DNA from: Formicarius rufipectus
Lineage: Eukaryota > Chordata > Aves > Passeriformes > Formicariidae
Direction: 5' to 3'
Assembly: GCA_013399695.1 (NCBI GenBank)
Contig: VXAU01001873.1
Location: 1,072,675-1,136,674, forward strand
Length of the DNA: 64,000 nucleotides
The position numbers and the translations under genes are program-made. A model generated the notes under the pieces. That model was not told the origin of the DNA and searched no databases. It saw only the letters and a list, made by a program, of their open reading frames with translations. This document shows positions 47,624 through 60,720 of the stretch, in pieces. Position 1 is the stretch's first letter; each line of letters starts with the position of its first letter.

Positions 47624-50600
47624 TCAAATGTCTTTTGTCTGATAGTGTTGCCCTTTTATTAGTAGTAATTGTCTGCCTCATCTCCCCACAGAACTTGTAT
47701 CAGAGCTGCACCTTTCACTAAGAAGCTACACATTCTGATTGTCCTTGGCCGAGGCTGCCCATAAGGCTGGACAAAGCACTTAAAACAGGCAACAAACAGA
47801 TGGAAAAACCATTGCAGCACTTCAGCTGCACCTGGAAACAACTTTTATCTCTTCAATGTTTGTCTTTACAAACTCCTACACTGAAGTACTTCAGAACCCA
47901 ATTTGTCCCCTGTGCATGTGTGTTCTAGCTGGTTTGAAAACTGGCAAGTTGAGGTTCAAGGTGTGCAGCAGATGCAGCAGTGTCTCTTCAGGGCGGGTGA
48001 TGCCCCCTGTGTTCAGCTGCAGGCGGAATGAGAAATTCGTGCTGCTTCCTCCCTTCCTGTACTTAGAGCTTGAACTGGCTGAAGCTGTTTAGCAGAGACC
48101 CTTCCATGAAAGGGAGCCCTGAGGGATTGGTTAGAGCCCTTCAGAGGGAAACCACTGGGGAAAGTAACAGAGATGGCTTAAAGCTCTGCCTGTACCTGGG
48201 AAGTGTTAGCTGCACAAGAGGAACTGCTCTCTCTGCTCTCCCTGTTCCCATCCCTCCTCCTGGACAGTCAGCATTTCCCCTGCAGCTCTAACACTGCCCT
48301 TCCTCTGTGCAGGAGGGATTGTGACTGTTCAAACTGCAAGGGTGACTCCTGTTGGCCCAGAAATTGTCCTAAACCCTCATGGGCATCAGTGAAAAATGTG
48401 GCTCTCCCTAGCTTGCTCTGGCTCAGGAACCCCTCCAGGCACTGCCTGCAGGCTCCAGTTCTCCATAAAAAATTCTGTGTAGCAGCACAGTCAAGTACGT
48501 TCAGGATTTGAATTAATATTTTCGAGTGAATTTCAAATCTAAGGAGATAATGTCCTAGCAATTTTATTCCAAATAAACCCAAGTGATTAAACAGCCATGC
48601 ATGAACCTGTCATGGTAAAGCTCCTGGCAAGCCCTGCAGCTTTCTCCAAAACCCAAGTCCCCACTTCAAGACCAAACTCATTTTGTCTGCAAAGAACCCA
48701 CTTCTGATCTCAGCACACAGGCATAGTCAGTGCAGAGCTTGGCTTTGGGCAGTGATGACTGCAAATCTGAGTCAGCCACAAGTCTCAAATAAAGCTTATC
48801 ATCAAATAGCTGATTTCAGTACAAAATGCCACTAAACTTCTTCACCAAAGGAATCAAATGTTTTATCTTAACTGCTGTGTCTAAACATGCCAAACACACC
48901 ACGACATATAGAAACTCAAAGAGAAAGAAAGCAAATGATTTAGGACTGTTTGAAAAGAGGATCTCTGGCCTATGTGCACCATCCTCTTGCCTCTGACCTT
49001 TGCCTGGCTTGGGCAAGTCTTAACCACAATTCCAGGGCTCTCCTATCACGCCTGTCATAACAGAGGAGAGAACTGGATCTTCACATCTGAAACCTGAACT
49101 TCTACAGGTCAGCTTTTAAAAATCAACCTTACTTTTGCAAGTTCTGCTGGATGGCTGAATCTACCTCCACCAATCTAACTAAAAAACCTCATCCTCAAGC
49201 AAATACACTTCACTTGATTTAGGAAATTATTTACTCATAGTGAGTGGAGAGCCAAGTGCAGCCTACTGTTATTATGGTCTGTGACTACAAAAGCAGCTTT
49301 TAGCACCTCCACTCATGTCTCTTTGCAGCAGTAACTCAAACTGGAATTGCCCCGCACACAACACTCTGCTGGCACCTCCCTGGGTGTGCACACCAAACCT
49401 GCAGGGGCTGAGCAGCACCTCAAACCACCAGCCAGACATTAATGCTGCTCTGGAAACGAGGGATCCTCTACCTGCCTGAGGCCCCTCCTGCCACCCAGCA
49501 AAAGGCTTTCCTCTCCATCCACCCCCAACCTTGTCAGCCACGGAGGGCAAAGGAAAGGGGGAAAAATTGTGCAAGACCTGAAATGCTCTCAGGAGCACTA
49601 GTGTGAGCAGCAGTCATGGAAAAAACACCATTTCTGCTTAGTTTTAGGAACTAAACAGTGCAAATATCCCAAGAACAGGAAACCAGGACTTCTCATTTCT
49701 ATGGTATGACAAAAAACACAGAAAGGAAACAAGGTTAGCCCCAAATTAACCACAGAGCAGCTTTAACAAACCCCAAATTCTTCACTGCCTTTTTTTTTTC
49801 TAAACAGATCTTACTATTTAGACAGACTTCCAGTGACTTGCAACTCCAAATTACCTCTTCACCACTTTCTGCTCTTACTAGCACTTCAAATTGCAGAAGG
49901 AAACAACTGCAGTCACTATTCTAAAAACAGTCAGAATGTCTGACACATCCTCTTGTCACGTTACTGATTTTTAAATCAATTTTAACATTTAATTAAAGTA
50001 AACTATCCTCACTGTACCAGCTTCAACTGGCCATGCAGTTCAGCCTTACAGACACCAGTGACCAAGGGACTGGAACCCTCTAAGAGCTGAGTCAAAGGAT
50101 GAATTTTAAAAATCACTGGATTTCATCTGGATAATAATTTCACAAATATTTTGCAATTACTTGGAAAAATGAATGTAAGATACAGTAACTCCACGCCTGC
50201 TTCAGTCTTCTATGTTGCAACAGTGAATGTTATGCTACATTTCTGGGTCAGTGCAAAGAGCCCTGCCTTGGGAGGGGTGTCCTGATCTCAACAGTCCTGA
50301 TCTCAACAGATCTTCTTGCCACCTCACAAGAAGGTCTGCACTCAGAGAGGGGAGGGAACACCAGAGGGAAAAACATAAAAACCTCACATCCATCAAGATA
50401 TCCAAGGGGATAAAAAAGAGAAAGCTCCCACCTGTCTTTAAAGCCCAAAAGATCTATTTTAGTGTAACTAGACCCTTCCTTCTCCAGTGGGTCTTTGTGA
50501 GTGGGTCCTCCCAGAGGAGTTGCTCTGCCCCTCTCAGGCTGCACAGCAGCCTCAGCCAGCAGTGCCACTGAGCCTCTGGGCAGGGGGCAGCCAAGACAGC

Positions 50601-51611
50601 CTCCTCCTCTGAACTGACACTCCCAACCTGCCCCACTGTGTTAGCTGCACCTTTGGACACTGTTTAGGGGTGGTTTATGTTTCAGCTTCAGTCCAGTACG
50701 AGCAGCAAGTACTGTATTTCTAAAGTCATGGTCTGCATAGTAAAACAGTTGTTTCCAGCCAGAAATAAAGACTAAAGAAATAACATAGAGGAAGAAGTTG
50801 CTGTGTAAAGGAACCATGACAGCACCAGCCTTGGTTTTCTAGAAAACCTGCTCTAGGTTTCCTTCTCTTTGTGCTTAACTGGAAATGACACCATTTCCTG
50901 CCCACACCAGGAAACCTCCCATGACCAGCAAGCACACAGTGTGGGTGACCTGAACATCCCCTGAGGCAAAGTCTGCACCCAGCCAGGTTTGGAGAGAACA
51001 CTGCTGTGCAGTGGCAAGTAAACCAGCCATGGAATCCCCAAAAGCTGAAAACAAACCCCCCCCGTCCCCAAAACATTTTATTCCTGTTCAGGCATCCCAG
51101 ACCCACAGAAGAACACAGATCCCAAAGCTCTTCAGTAGCCACTGGTTCTTCCCAAGTGCCTGCTCATCACTGACACAACCAAACCAGTGGAATTCTTGAT
51201 TCGAATACTAAAGGAGTAACTGGGAATTTCCTATCTGGCTGTTTCATTTATTTCCTTCAAAGGTGTTATGAACACAGTTTTAAATTGATCTGAGTTCCCA
51301 GAATAGAGAACAATTAGAAGAAGCAGTCGATCAGGAAAAGGAGAACTACAAAAATTAACCTTTCCTAGTGAGTACTGAGTGAAAATTATGAATGAAAAAG
51401 AAAGTGCAATTTTTTTTACATGCATTTAGCAATTTTATTGACATTCAGTTTCTCTTAGCAGCTAATGAATCCCAGGTCTAGAATAAAAAGCTCACCAGAG
51501 CACAGAGGTGGAAAGCTGGAAACTCATGTTTTGAGCATTTTCCCTCACAATGGAATATATAAAATTACTCATAATAAGCAACATCTACCTCTCAGCCTAC
51601 AGCTTACACTT

Positions 51612-51623
51612 CCCCCCCCCCCC
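51612..51623. repeat. poly-C tract (12 bases)
   Basis: A run of C ending in CAG immediately beside the CR1 fragment. It may mark the insertion edge. Confidence 0.9.
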
Positions 51624-51629
51624 AGATTC

Positions 51630-51850
51630 ATCACAGACTGGTTTGGGAAGGACTCACAGCCCATCCAGTCCCACCCCCTGCCATGGGCAGGGACACCTTC
51701 CACCAGCCCAGGTTGCTCCAAGCCCCATCCAACCTGGCCTTGGACACTTCCAGGGATGGGGCAGCCACAGCTTCTCTGGGCACCCTGTGCCAGGGGATGT
51801 CCACCCTCACAGGGAGGAATTTCTTCCTAATGTCTTCCAATTTCTTCATC
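51630..51850 (-). mobile_element. CR1 LINE 3' fragment
   Basis: The plus strand shows the reverse complement of a CR1 3' end: CATCCAGTCCCACCCCCTG, CATGGGCAGGGACACCTTCC, CAACCTGGCCTTGGACACTT, CCAGGGATGGGGCAGCCAC and GAATTTCTTCCTAATGTC. These match the avian CR1 consensus closely. The terminal 8-bp repeat is not evident, and the 5' part is absent as usual for these truncated copies. It is inserted in the same orientation as ADNP transcription. Confidence 0.92.
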
Positions 51851-52422
51851 TCTTGAGCTCCTTGCTTCCTAAAGGCATTCCAGGAAATGTATACTGTCAT
51901 ACAACTCATGCTAAATAACTGACCTAGGCATGACACTGTCCATTGAACTGCAACTCTCTTAGGGACATTATTAAAGAAGAAAACAAAACATCAGTTTTAG
52001 ATCCTCTCGTTGACCCTTCCTTTCCTAATGCTCTTATTTACTCCTGTGATGAAGACTGAGATTCCCTGAACTTTTGGGTGATGTGACATCCAGTATTACC
52101 AACGGTACTGCTGAACAAAGCATTAGGTGTGAGCATGTGTGCAAACAGACAATTGGATATGCAATGTGTAAACCCAGCCTCTTCTGCCCCATTGTTAGTT
52201 TCCATCTCCACTCTGATCATTCCTATGACAATCATCAGCAATGGAAGAACTCTAGTTCATTGAAGCAACATTTCTGCACATGCTTATAAAACCAGAACTG
52301 CTCCAATTCTCTTTTCCCCTCTCCCCCTCATCATCCTCTGCTGCCTCAAAAGGTCCATCCTTTCGGTGCTCCTTCCCCCTCTCCTCCTTTCTTTGCTTGT
52401 TCTTGGCCTTCTTGGTCCTTAC

Positions 52423-52729
52423 CTCTCTCATTTTCCCTCTTCTCCTCTTCCCTGTGCCAATTCATAGCGTCCACATTCTTTCGTCGTTCTCTCTCATCCT
52501 GTCTCCACCGCTTCTTGATATCTTTGTCCTTAACTTGCTCATTTTCTCTCCTCTTCTCATCATCCCTGTGCCACTTTATTGTTTCAGTATTTTTCTGCGG
52601 CTCCACGCTTCTTTTGAGATAGTCTTGGCGCCTCCTCCTCTTTTTTAACATATCCCTTTCCCTGGCACGAGCCTGCTTTTCTTTCTGGGAAAGAAAAGCT
52701 TTACGGGGCATCATGAGCTGCTGCTGTAC
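52423..52729 (-). CDS. candidate exon: charged protein with 19-residue repeats, unrecognised
   Basis: A minus-strand frame is open from beyond 52900 to a stop at 52346. Within it, TATTATTGCAG provides an acceptor (exon start 52729) and AGAG|GTAAGG a strong donor (exon end 52423), defining a 307-base internal exon. The product is Lys/Arg/Glu-rich: MMPRKAFLSQKEKQARARER, then a basic KKRRRRQDYLKR block, then repeats near 19 residues (KNTETIKWHRDDEKRRENE; a diverged unit; KNVDAMNWHREEEKRENER). It would form long charged helices and could bind nucleic acid. I do not recognise the family; the style loosely recalls STPR-type short-repeat domains. It may be an unannotated exon, a decayed gene or transposon piece, or chance. 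Confidence 0.3.
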
Positions 52730-55700
52730 CTGCAATAATATCGTATCCATGGAATGACACACTATACATGCACCCAGCCAGGCACCAACAACCCCTCCTT
52801 CGGAGCTCAGCACTTCAAATGCTAAGCCAGGACAATGCACTGCTTGTTCTTGTCCCTGCACAGCGCTGGGCTCGCTCTGTGCTGGATGAGGACAGGCAGA
52901 GCCAGCTGCAGGCACCACCTTGCCAGCCCCCCTGGAGCCAGGCCTGAGCACACTGGCATTTCGGTGCCTTCCTCACGGCCCCTCCCACGGAGCTGCTGAG
53001 ACAGTGGGGAAGGAACCTCGGCAATGTCCATCCAAACCTGTTTCCTCTCTCAGGGGGAGCTGCACTGAACCAAACAAAGGTGCTCACTGATCTTTTCAGA
53101 CCTCCACCTCCTGCCAGTTTGGTCGAAAATGGCTCCCTCTTCTCTTGGCTGGGAGGAGGGATTAGGAGACAAGCCACAATTTGAAAAATTGTGTAAGCTT
53201 TGTTTCCTGGGGAAACCTGGCCAAAACATTTAAGTGCAGTTAATGAAATAAGTCCTGACTCATCTACTCAGACTTCCTCCAAGTATGTTATGTCTTGCTA
53301 TTCACAAGAACAAAGGGAAGAAAATGAGACAATTTACTTGGAGTTTCTGCTGACAGCATTCTCCCCAGGAGTGGGGCTTCTTGGCCTTGGGGTTTGGGTT
53401 TCTTGTTTTTAAAGAGATGTCAATGGAAACTACGCTTATCAAATGGTTTTACATTTGGTCATTCTCTGTGTTCACCCAACACATTCCCGTCTTCAAATGT
53501 AACAGTGTTCATACCTGCAATTTTGAAATCATGGAGAACAAAACAGACCCCAGGAAGAAGTTATACCATTATTAATAACATTTAAATACTTTCCTGTATA
53601 CACTGAGCAATGTTTCAACAATGACAAACTGCAATTGTGGCCCAGGTTTGAGGTTTTTCGGGGGGTTTTTTTTGTTGGGCTTTTTGTTTAACTTTTGTTT
53701 AGAAGAGAGATTTTTCAGAAGTCAAATCAAAATGAAAACTGCAGAAAGGACAAAATTACTAGATTAGAAACTTAAGCAAAGCCTAAAACAAAATGAAACA
53801 AATGTACTTTTAAAATTTAGCTACCTTATGGAAAGCACTTGTTCCCAGCATGCAATACTCCATCATTTTCCTACAGAAAAAGCAATGTTTCAAACCCTTA
53901 TTCTAAAAGCTGTTCCTCTCCCCTACATAACACCCCATCCCACACACTTAAACCCTCTCCTTTGGTCCACTGTCTTTGGTAGTTCTGTATCATGATCCCA
54001 TGGCTTTCATTCCAATAATTCAACCCCAAATTTCTTAATATCCATAATACTACTAAAAGGGAAGGGTTGCAGCAGAGTCCAACACCGTAACGAAAAAATG
54101 CTTGCAGTTTGGTAACACATTAGTACAGAAAATCCAGAGTATGCTCTAAATTACTTCATTAAAAGGTGTAGGTAGCTCTCTACCAGACAGCCTGGGTTTA
54201 GGTATTGAATATTTCTCAGTAACTGTTGGCATTAACATCAGAAAGCAACAAGAACCCAGGATCAACATCCCCAGTGCAACCCAGACACTGCAAACCTTCA
54301 CCAGGGTTTCACTTCTCTGTGGGCTGGGTGCCAGGACATTACTGGTGTTCACTTGAGCAAACTTAACTCATTCACTTTTTAAATGTACATTATCTTTACA
54401 ATTTGATCAGTAACCTGATTCAATTCCAATAACAACAGCATAAATCAAAATGGAAGTAAAACACACATCATGCAAATTATTCTCCCCCCTCCCAGGGCAA
54501 ACACCACCATTTAAATCTGTCATTTTCAAAAACTCTTCAGGGCCTAATTGTTATATTTTCTTTCATTTGTTTGTTTTGTTGTTGGTAGGGGGGTTCCCCC
54601 TTTGGTTTTATCTTTTCACAATATTCTTCCATCCCCTTCCTTTATTCATCCCACTTTGACAGGCCAATTTATAGACAAATGATAGAAAATATCTTAGTAA
54701 AGAACATTTCGGTTCCATTTCCAAAATTAAACATTTCAATTGAGATTCAAATATGTCATGTTAAATTCCAAGGAATAACTTAAAGGGACATCCAACTTGA
54801 ATTACCTTTGAACTTCCCTACCCCAATCCAGAGGTTTGTCCCCAGTTCAGCATGGCAGTACTTCAGGCAGGCTGGTAACTTCTCTTGCAGTCAGAATCAA
54901 CTTATACTTTTACCTCTGATGGTTTCAAACCAACAGGGGGGGAATATCTTAAGCCAGGAAACCAATTAACCTGTGGTGATGCTGCCTGACTGAGCCCAAA
55001 GCCCCCAGTTTCTCTATAGTTCACGTTGGTGTTCCTTTAAGTTCCAAATGTCCTAACCTTGGAAGCAAACAGTCAAAACTATCCTTTCTACTATTTTTTG
55101 CCCATACTTTGTCAAATGACAATCTTAACTCTTCCCCATCTGTTCAGTACATATTATGAGGCATTTACCTCCAAAGTTGATGGTGCTTGGGCGTCTCAGA
55201 TTCATTGGACAAGTTTCATGCAAAAGCCTCCAAAAGCAACTGCAGCAGGACACCCACCTGAGGGGGCACCACACCTACTGGGGGAGGCCCCAGCCCGGGC
55301 ACAGGGGGAGCATCACCTCCTGCTGGACAAAACACAGGGCAGAGACAAGAGGTAAGACACTGACAACAAACCACCAGTGCTCCAGAGCCCCTCACCACCC
55401 AGTCCTGTGCCTGGCATGGGGCTGCTCTGGGTGCAGACCCAAGGGCTGCAGCAACTCTGAGCACGTTTGTGGCTTTACCATTACCACATTCTGCTGGGTG
55501 ATGATACCTGAGGAATGATTCAGTGCTCAGACTGCAATTCAGTCATGCAGTTTAGAAGGCCAGCAGTGAACAGAGCAGGAATTCTCCAACTCCAGTCACC
55601 GTTGTGGCTGAAGGGGTTCAGAGCTCAGCTCACCCTGCCCTGAGCTCTCAGCGCCACAGCACAGCTGCACCCTGAGGGACACAGGGAACATCCACAGCAA

Positions 55701-58700
55701 CAGCAGTGCCCTGGGCAGGTCATTCTCCCTGGAAGGCCCCACCTTCAGGGACTAGATTAAAGGACATCAAACAGGTGTCAAGGCTGCAGGCCACAGCCCT
55801 GGGGACACACATTCCTTTGGGAAGGGACTGAATTCAGATTAAAATGTCAGTTACATCGCTAGGAGGAAGATGGGAAGTTCTGGGGGATGGCATGTAAATG
55901 ATTGCACTTCTGTTGGGAGACTGATCCCTCTTCAACTCCCATCACCCACAGAGAGAAATTCAGTCTTGGACACGCTGGAAACACAAGACAACAGCAGTAC
56001 CACAGAATCTGGAACAACCAAACGTGACGTTCATTAAAGCAAAACTTGTTGAGTCATTTATAATTACTTTGCCAAGGAATAAGGCAAAATAAATTGTTAG
56101 ATTTTAATCTCTTGATTGTTCAGACAGAACAGCCACAGCTTAAGGTATGGATTACTTTCTTTGGCAAGTACAGTTCCAACACAAGATACTAAAATGCTTT
56201 AAGAAGTTGAAAAAGACAAAATTCTTAAAATGCTTCACACTGAGGAAAAATGGAATATTGCATCTGCTTTAACAAGAGCACCGGCCATACCTTAAGACAG
56301 CTCTGGATGGATGATGGGTTATTGTTTCACTCTAGAGCATTTTCTAACTAGAAGGTAACTTGGCGCCCCTGTGTCTCTAGCAAGTCCCAATTACCTCTCT
56401 CCCACAAAATGCTCCCTGCAGAAAGCACACTTCTGGGTGAGGACCCATCAGCCTTGAGAGCAGATCAGTGACAATAAGTGCATCAGGCTGCTGATGCTGA
56501 GCTCAGGGAAGCACTTCATCCCATGCTGGGTCTCCACAGACTGAGTATCATTGCCCTGCACTGTGTTGCTGACAAGGATCCCCAAGCATCTGGCATGTTT
56601 CTGACTTTATATAATCCAAATTGCTCTTATTTTAGCCCTCACTTTGCCAACATTTTAAGCAGGAGAAGTTATTGGTATAAATCTAACAGCCCAACACAAG
56701 AGCAAACATCAGAGCTGGTAGCAGCTCTAAGATCCTGGACGAGATGAAACAAGACTTGGTTTCTTGATACTATGCTTTTTATCTCCCTATTCCAACTGCT
56801 TTTAAAATAAGGTAACTTTGAATAATCTGCCCAGATAACTACATTTAATAACATGCTCTAAAAGGCAGCAGTGAAACAGATTTGCAAAGAAGGCTGGCAG
56901 TGCAACACTGAGTGAAAACCCTTAAAATACAAGAAAAACACGCAAGGAAAAGAACCTGTGGTTCCCCCAGCAACAGAAAAGCTGCCTCCCTGTGTGTGCA
57001 GGTGAAATGTGCTGTGTGGAATGATGTGTAACATTCTGTACTCACAGGAGGACAAGGATGGCCTGCCCCTGGGACAGACACAAAGCAGAAAGGTATCCCA
57101 GGGAAAAGTGAGCAAGTCCGAAACACCAAGAGCAGAAATAGTAGGGAGAACAGAGAAGTCAGAAGAACTGAGACTACTGAAAACTTCCTTGAAGAGCTGG
57201 GAGTTGCAGTGAAATCTCTCTCCTCCCTGGACAGAGTGACTGAGGAGTCGACTCCCAGCACATCTAATGCTGCCCGACTTGCAGCATTTTCACTTTTTTC
57301 CCTTGGACTCTTCCCTCTCCTCCTTATTTAAGCACTTCTGGCCTAGTTTTCTGAGGGCTGTGCACCCACACTCCTGTGAAGGTAATGAGATTTGCAGTTT
57401 AACAGCACATCTGAAATGCCAGACAACTGAGGGCTCATTTTTCCAATCCACTATAATCCTGGAGGGAGCGTGTTTTGTAACAGCAGCATTTTAAACTGAG
57501 AGCACCTCCTCAGCCTTGTCACCTCAGCCACTGCAGCTGGAAGGTCCTGCCCAGGAACAGGATGGTCCTGCAGCTTCCCACACACCCCAGCTCCAGTGGG
57601 GAACTTGGGGTGCACAGCTCCAAGTCAGACCCAGCACTTCAGTTCAACCTCAAGCAAACATGAGCCCCAGCCCTTCAGCTTGTTTCAATATCCAAGGTCC
57701 TTTAACTTGTGTCTTTATCCAAAACACGACTTATTGAAAAGATATGAACAAAAAAACCAAATCAAACTCTCTGAAATACCTGACGTTTTAAAACTGAGAT
57801 TCTTTGAACTGAAGGCAATCAACACCTGCAAGTTGCTACCTGGTTAAAGCACTGCCAAACTTGTGCAGTGCCATGACACCACTCCAGTTCCCCCTCACAG
57901 GCAAAGAGTGTTTCTTACAAGTCCCTTTGTCAAAACAAAAGAATTTAAAAAACACTTCAGAGATTAAACTGCCTACCTAAATAAAATAATTTCAAGTTGT
58001 GTGTCAAACCAAAAGGACCATTTCACAGCACATCTCCTGACATCCCATATAAACATGATGACCTCAGGAGAGGAGGTTACTTCACCTAAAATGCAGTACT
58101 AAAACACCTCCACCTTACCCCTTGGAGGAAATTCTGAAGCTAGAAACTTTAATGTGCTGTTTCAGTGGTTATAGGCAATTTTCAGCAAGGGTTTATGAAA
58201 CTGGTTTATATATCTTTTTGGGGGCTTGCTGAATCACTTCACCTCTTGCACTAAAGAACTCCCAACTTCCTATCAGAGGAAGAACCTCTGTGGAAGACAG
58301 CTGGAGTGAAAGGAATCAGTAAGGCTGATGTGCCTAAGCCTCCATTCATTCTTTATTTAGAGGTTAAAATCCCACCTTCTGCAGCCCAGCAGACAGAGAT
58401 CTCCTAAGTCATTCACACACTTCTCATTCTTGCTCAATTTCTGGAACTTTCCACTGGAGCCTGAAGCTCCATCTGGTGGGTGTGGACACTCACTGCAAAA
58501 CTGAGAGGGAATTAACTGTTTCCTCATCAACTTCGGTGCAGTAGGAGGAGTTCTGTGCCCCCCCTGCAAATCCCAAACTGGCCAGACTGGAGTGTTCTGG
58601 GACCCACAACTGCCCATTTCTGTTCCTGATGAACAACTGCTCCCTGTCCTCTGCTGGCAACTGCCCTTGGGTGTTCTGATGTGGATGACATGGGCTGAGG

Positions 58701-60706
58701 TGTGTTAGAGAATGTGCTGCTGCTAAATCAGAGTGTTTTCTGAGGGGTCCTTTGAACACATATGACAAAGCCATCAACTCCAGCACTCTGCTGCATTCTG
58801 AAAAGCAGTTAGAAATGGCGTCCATTCTCTAGGGCATAGACAATCTTGAATTAGAGGCACCTGCAGCTCAAGAATTAGGCTTGCACACCTACTGCCATCT
58901 TAAAGAATATCTTCAGTGCCTGTTCTATGCACATCCACATGTGCAGTGAAATCAAAATACAACACACATACTCAGTGTGAGAGCCTGCCTTGTTTAGGGC
59001 TATTTCTAAAAGATTTGGGTGTGAAATGCAGCAAAGCCTGCACATCTTGCTGAAATTTGAAATCAAGACTGGAGATCATTGGAGCACAAAGGATATTATT
59101 TGCTTACACCATGATATCCACACTTCAGTGATCAGGAAAAAAGGCTGCACAAATATGCTCTACAATTCCAAAATAATCCTCATCTAGATTGCAGCTAAGC
59201 ATGAACAATCCCAGAATAAAAATTATTTTGGAAATAGAAGCATGTTTAATGAACAAGCAGTTACCATTTAAATTAGATGAAGAATCATTTCAAAATTTTC
59301 AATGCAAAGTTCACAAAAACATTTGTCTAATTAACCAAAGCAGCACAGAAGTAGCTGCAAAATGTGTGAGAACAAACCAAATAATCAATATACACGTAAT
59401 TTATGACCGGATTACACTGAGACTGAAAGCACATTAAATTGCAAGGGAAAAGGGTCCCCAGCCCTGTGTGTCATGTTTCCTGACATCACCACCGTGTCAG
59501 CAGCCAGAGCAGAGCCCGACCCAGCCCAAAAGGAGAGTTCTGGGGGCAGAGCAGCTCCTTCACTCCCAGCACACAAGTGCTGGGCCTGGTCCAAGCCCCA
59601 GGGCAGCAGGAGCACAGCTCATGGCAGCACAGACACACACAGGTATTTAAATCAGGAGTGAGGGGCAGCCCTGGGGTGTCCTGCCCAGCAAAATGCACAG
59701 TCTGTGTGCAGGGGCAGAGCAGCCCAATGACACAAAAGAGCACACAAATACTTCCCCAGGCTCATCCAAAGCCCTGCCAATCCATGCTTTCTCAGACAGC
59801 AGATACATCAGCTATTGAAGGGATGTCGCCAACTGGCTGCATCTGAGGACTTAAAGTGTAAAAATAGTCAGGGAAGGAGGTTGATGCTGATTGTTTTTCC
59901 TCTGCCTTACACTTCACACACGTGATGCACGAACGCTGGCAGTACAAGACTGGGTAAAGTCTGCAAACAAGAGCTTAAAATCAGTCTTACCACTTTACAT
60001 TTCTTACCTCTTCCCCTTTCTGTCTAAGCATAGCTCCCAAGTGCTCCAGCCCCTGCCTACATTCCAGCGTTAATCCACCTCAGCTACTGCTGTCCTCCAG
60101 CTGGCTCAGGAACCTTCCACGGGCAAGGCCTTCAGAGCAGCAGCAATGGGGAAACAAAACACAACAACACATCACAAACTCGATCAGGACTACAGAGGAG
60201 GAAAACAAGCATATTAAGACCATTATCTTGCCCACTTAGATTCCAAGAGCCATTTTGCCCCCTCATTGTTGCTGCTATGAACCTGCACCACAAAGAGCTC
60301 CCTTGGCCCAGCTGCAGCACGAGCACAAAGTACCAGAGTCACACCAGAGAGCAGCGCACAGGAGAGAGGAGAGGGGGGAGAGGGAGCATGGCTGGGGGCT
60401 GGCACAGAAGAGAGGAGCTGGGGCAGGGAAGAAACAGCAAAGAGGGAAACCAGGGGAGGCCCCTTCCTCCTGCTGGGGGACTGGATGGGCTCAGGGTTCC
60501 CTCAGCAGACAGCTGCTCACACAGCTACTCAGTTTCTAGTTCTTGTAAACTGTTTTAGATACTATTCCAAAAGTAGAGATGAACTGAAACATTTGGCCAC
60601 TTGATCTGGATCTGCAGGTGTGGCGTGTATACAGGGTCAACCACACAGGCCTAGGACAACAGCCACTGTCAGTTTTCATTGCAATAATCTTTAATGCCAC
60701 CATAAC

Positions 60707-60720
60707 AAAAAAAAAAAAAA
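60707..60720. repeat. poly-A tract (14 bases)
   Basis: A simple A run. The sequence before it does not look like a transposon I know. Confidence 0.85.
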
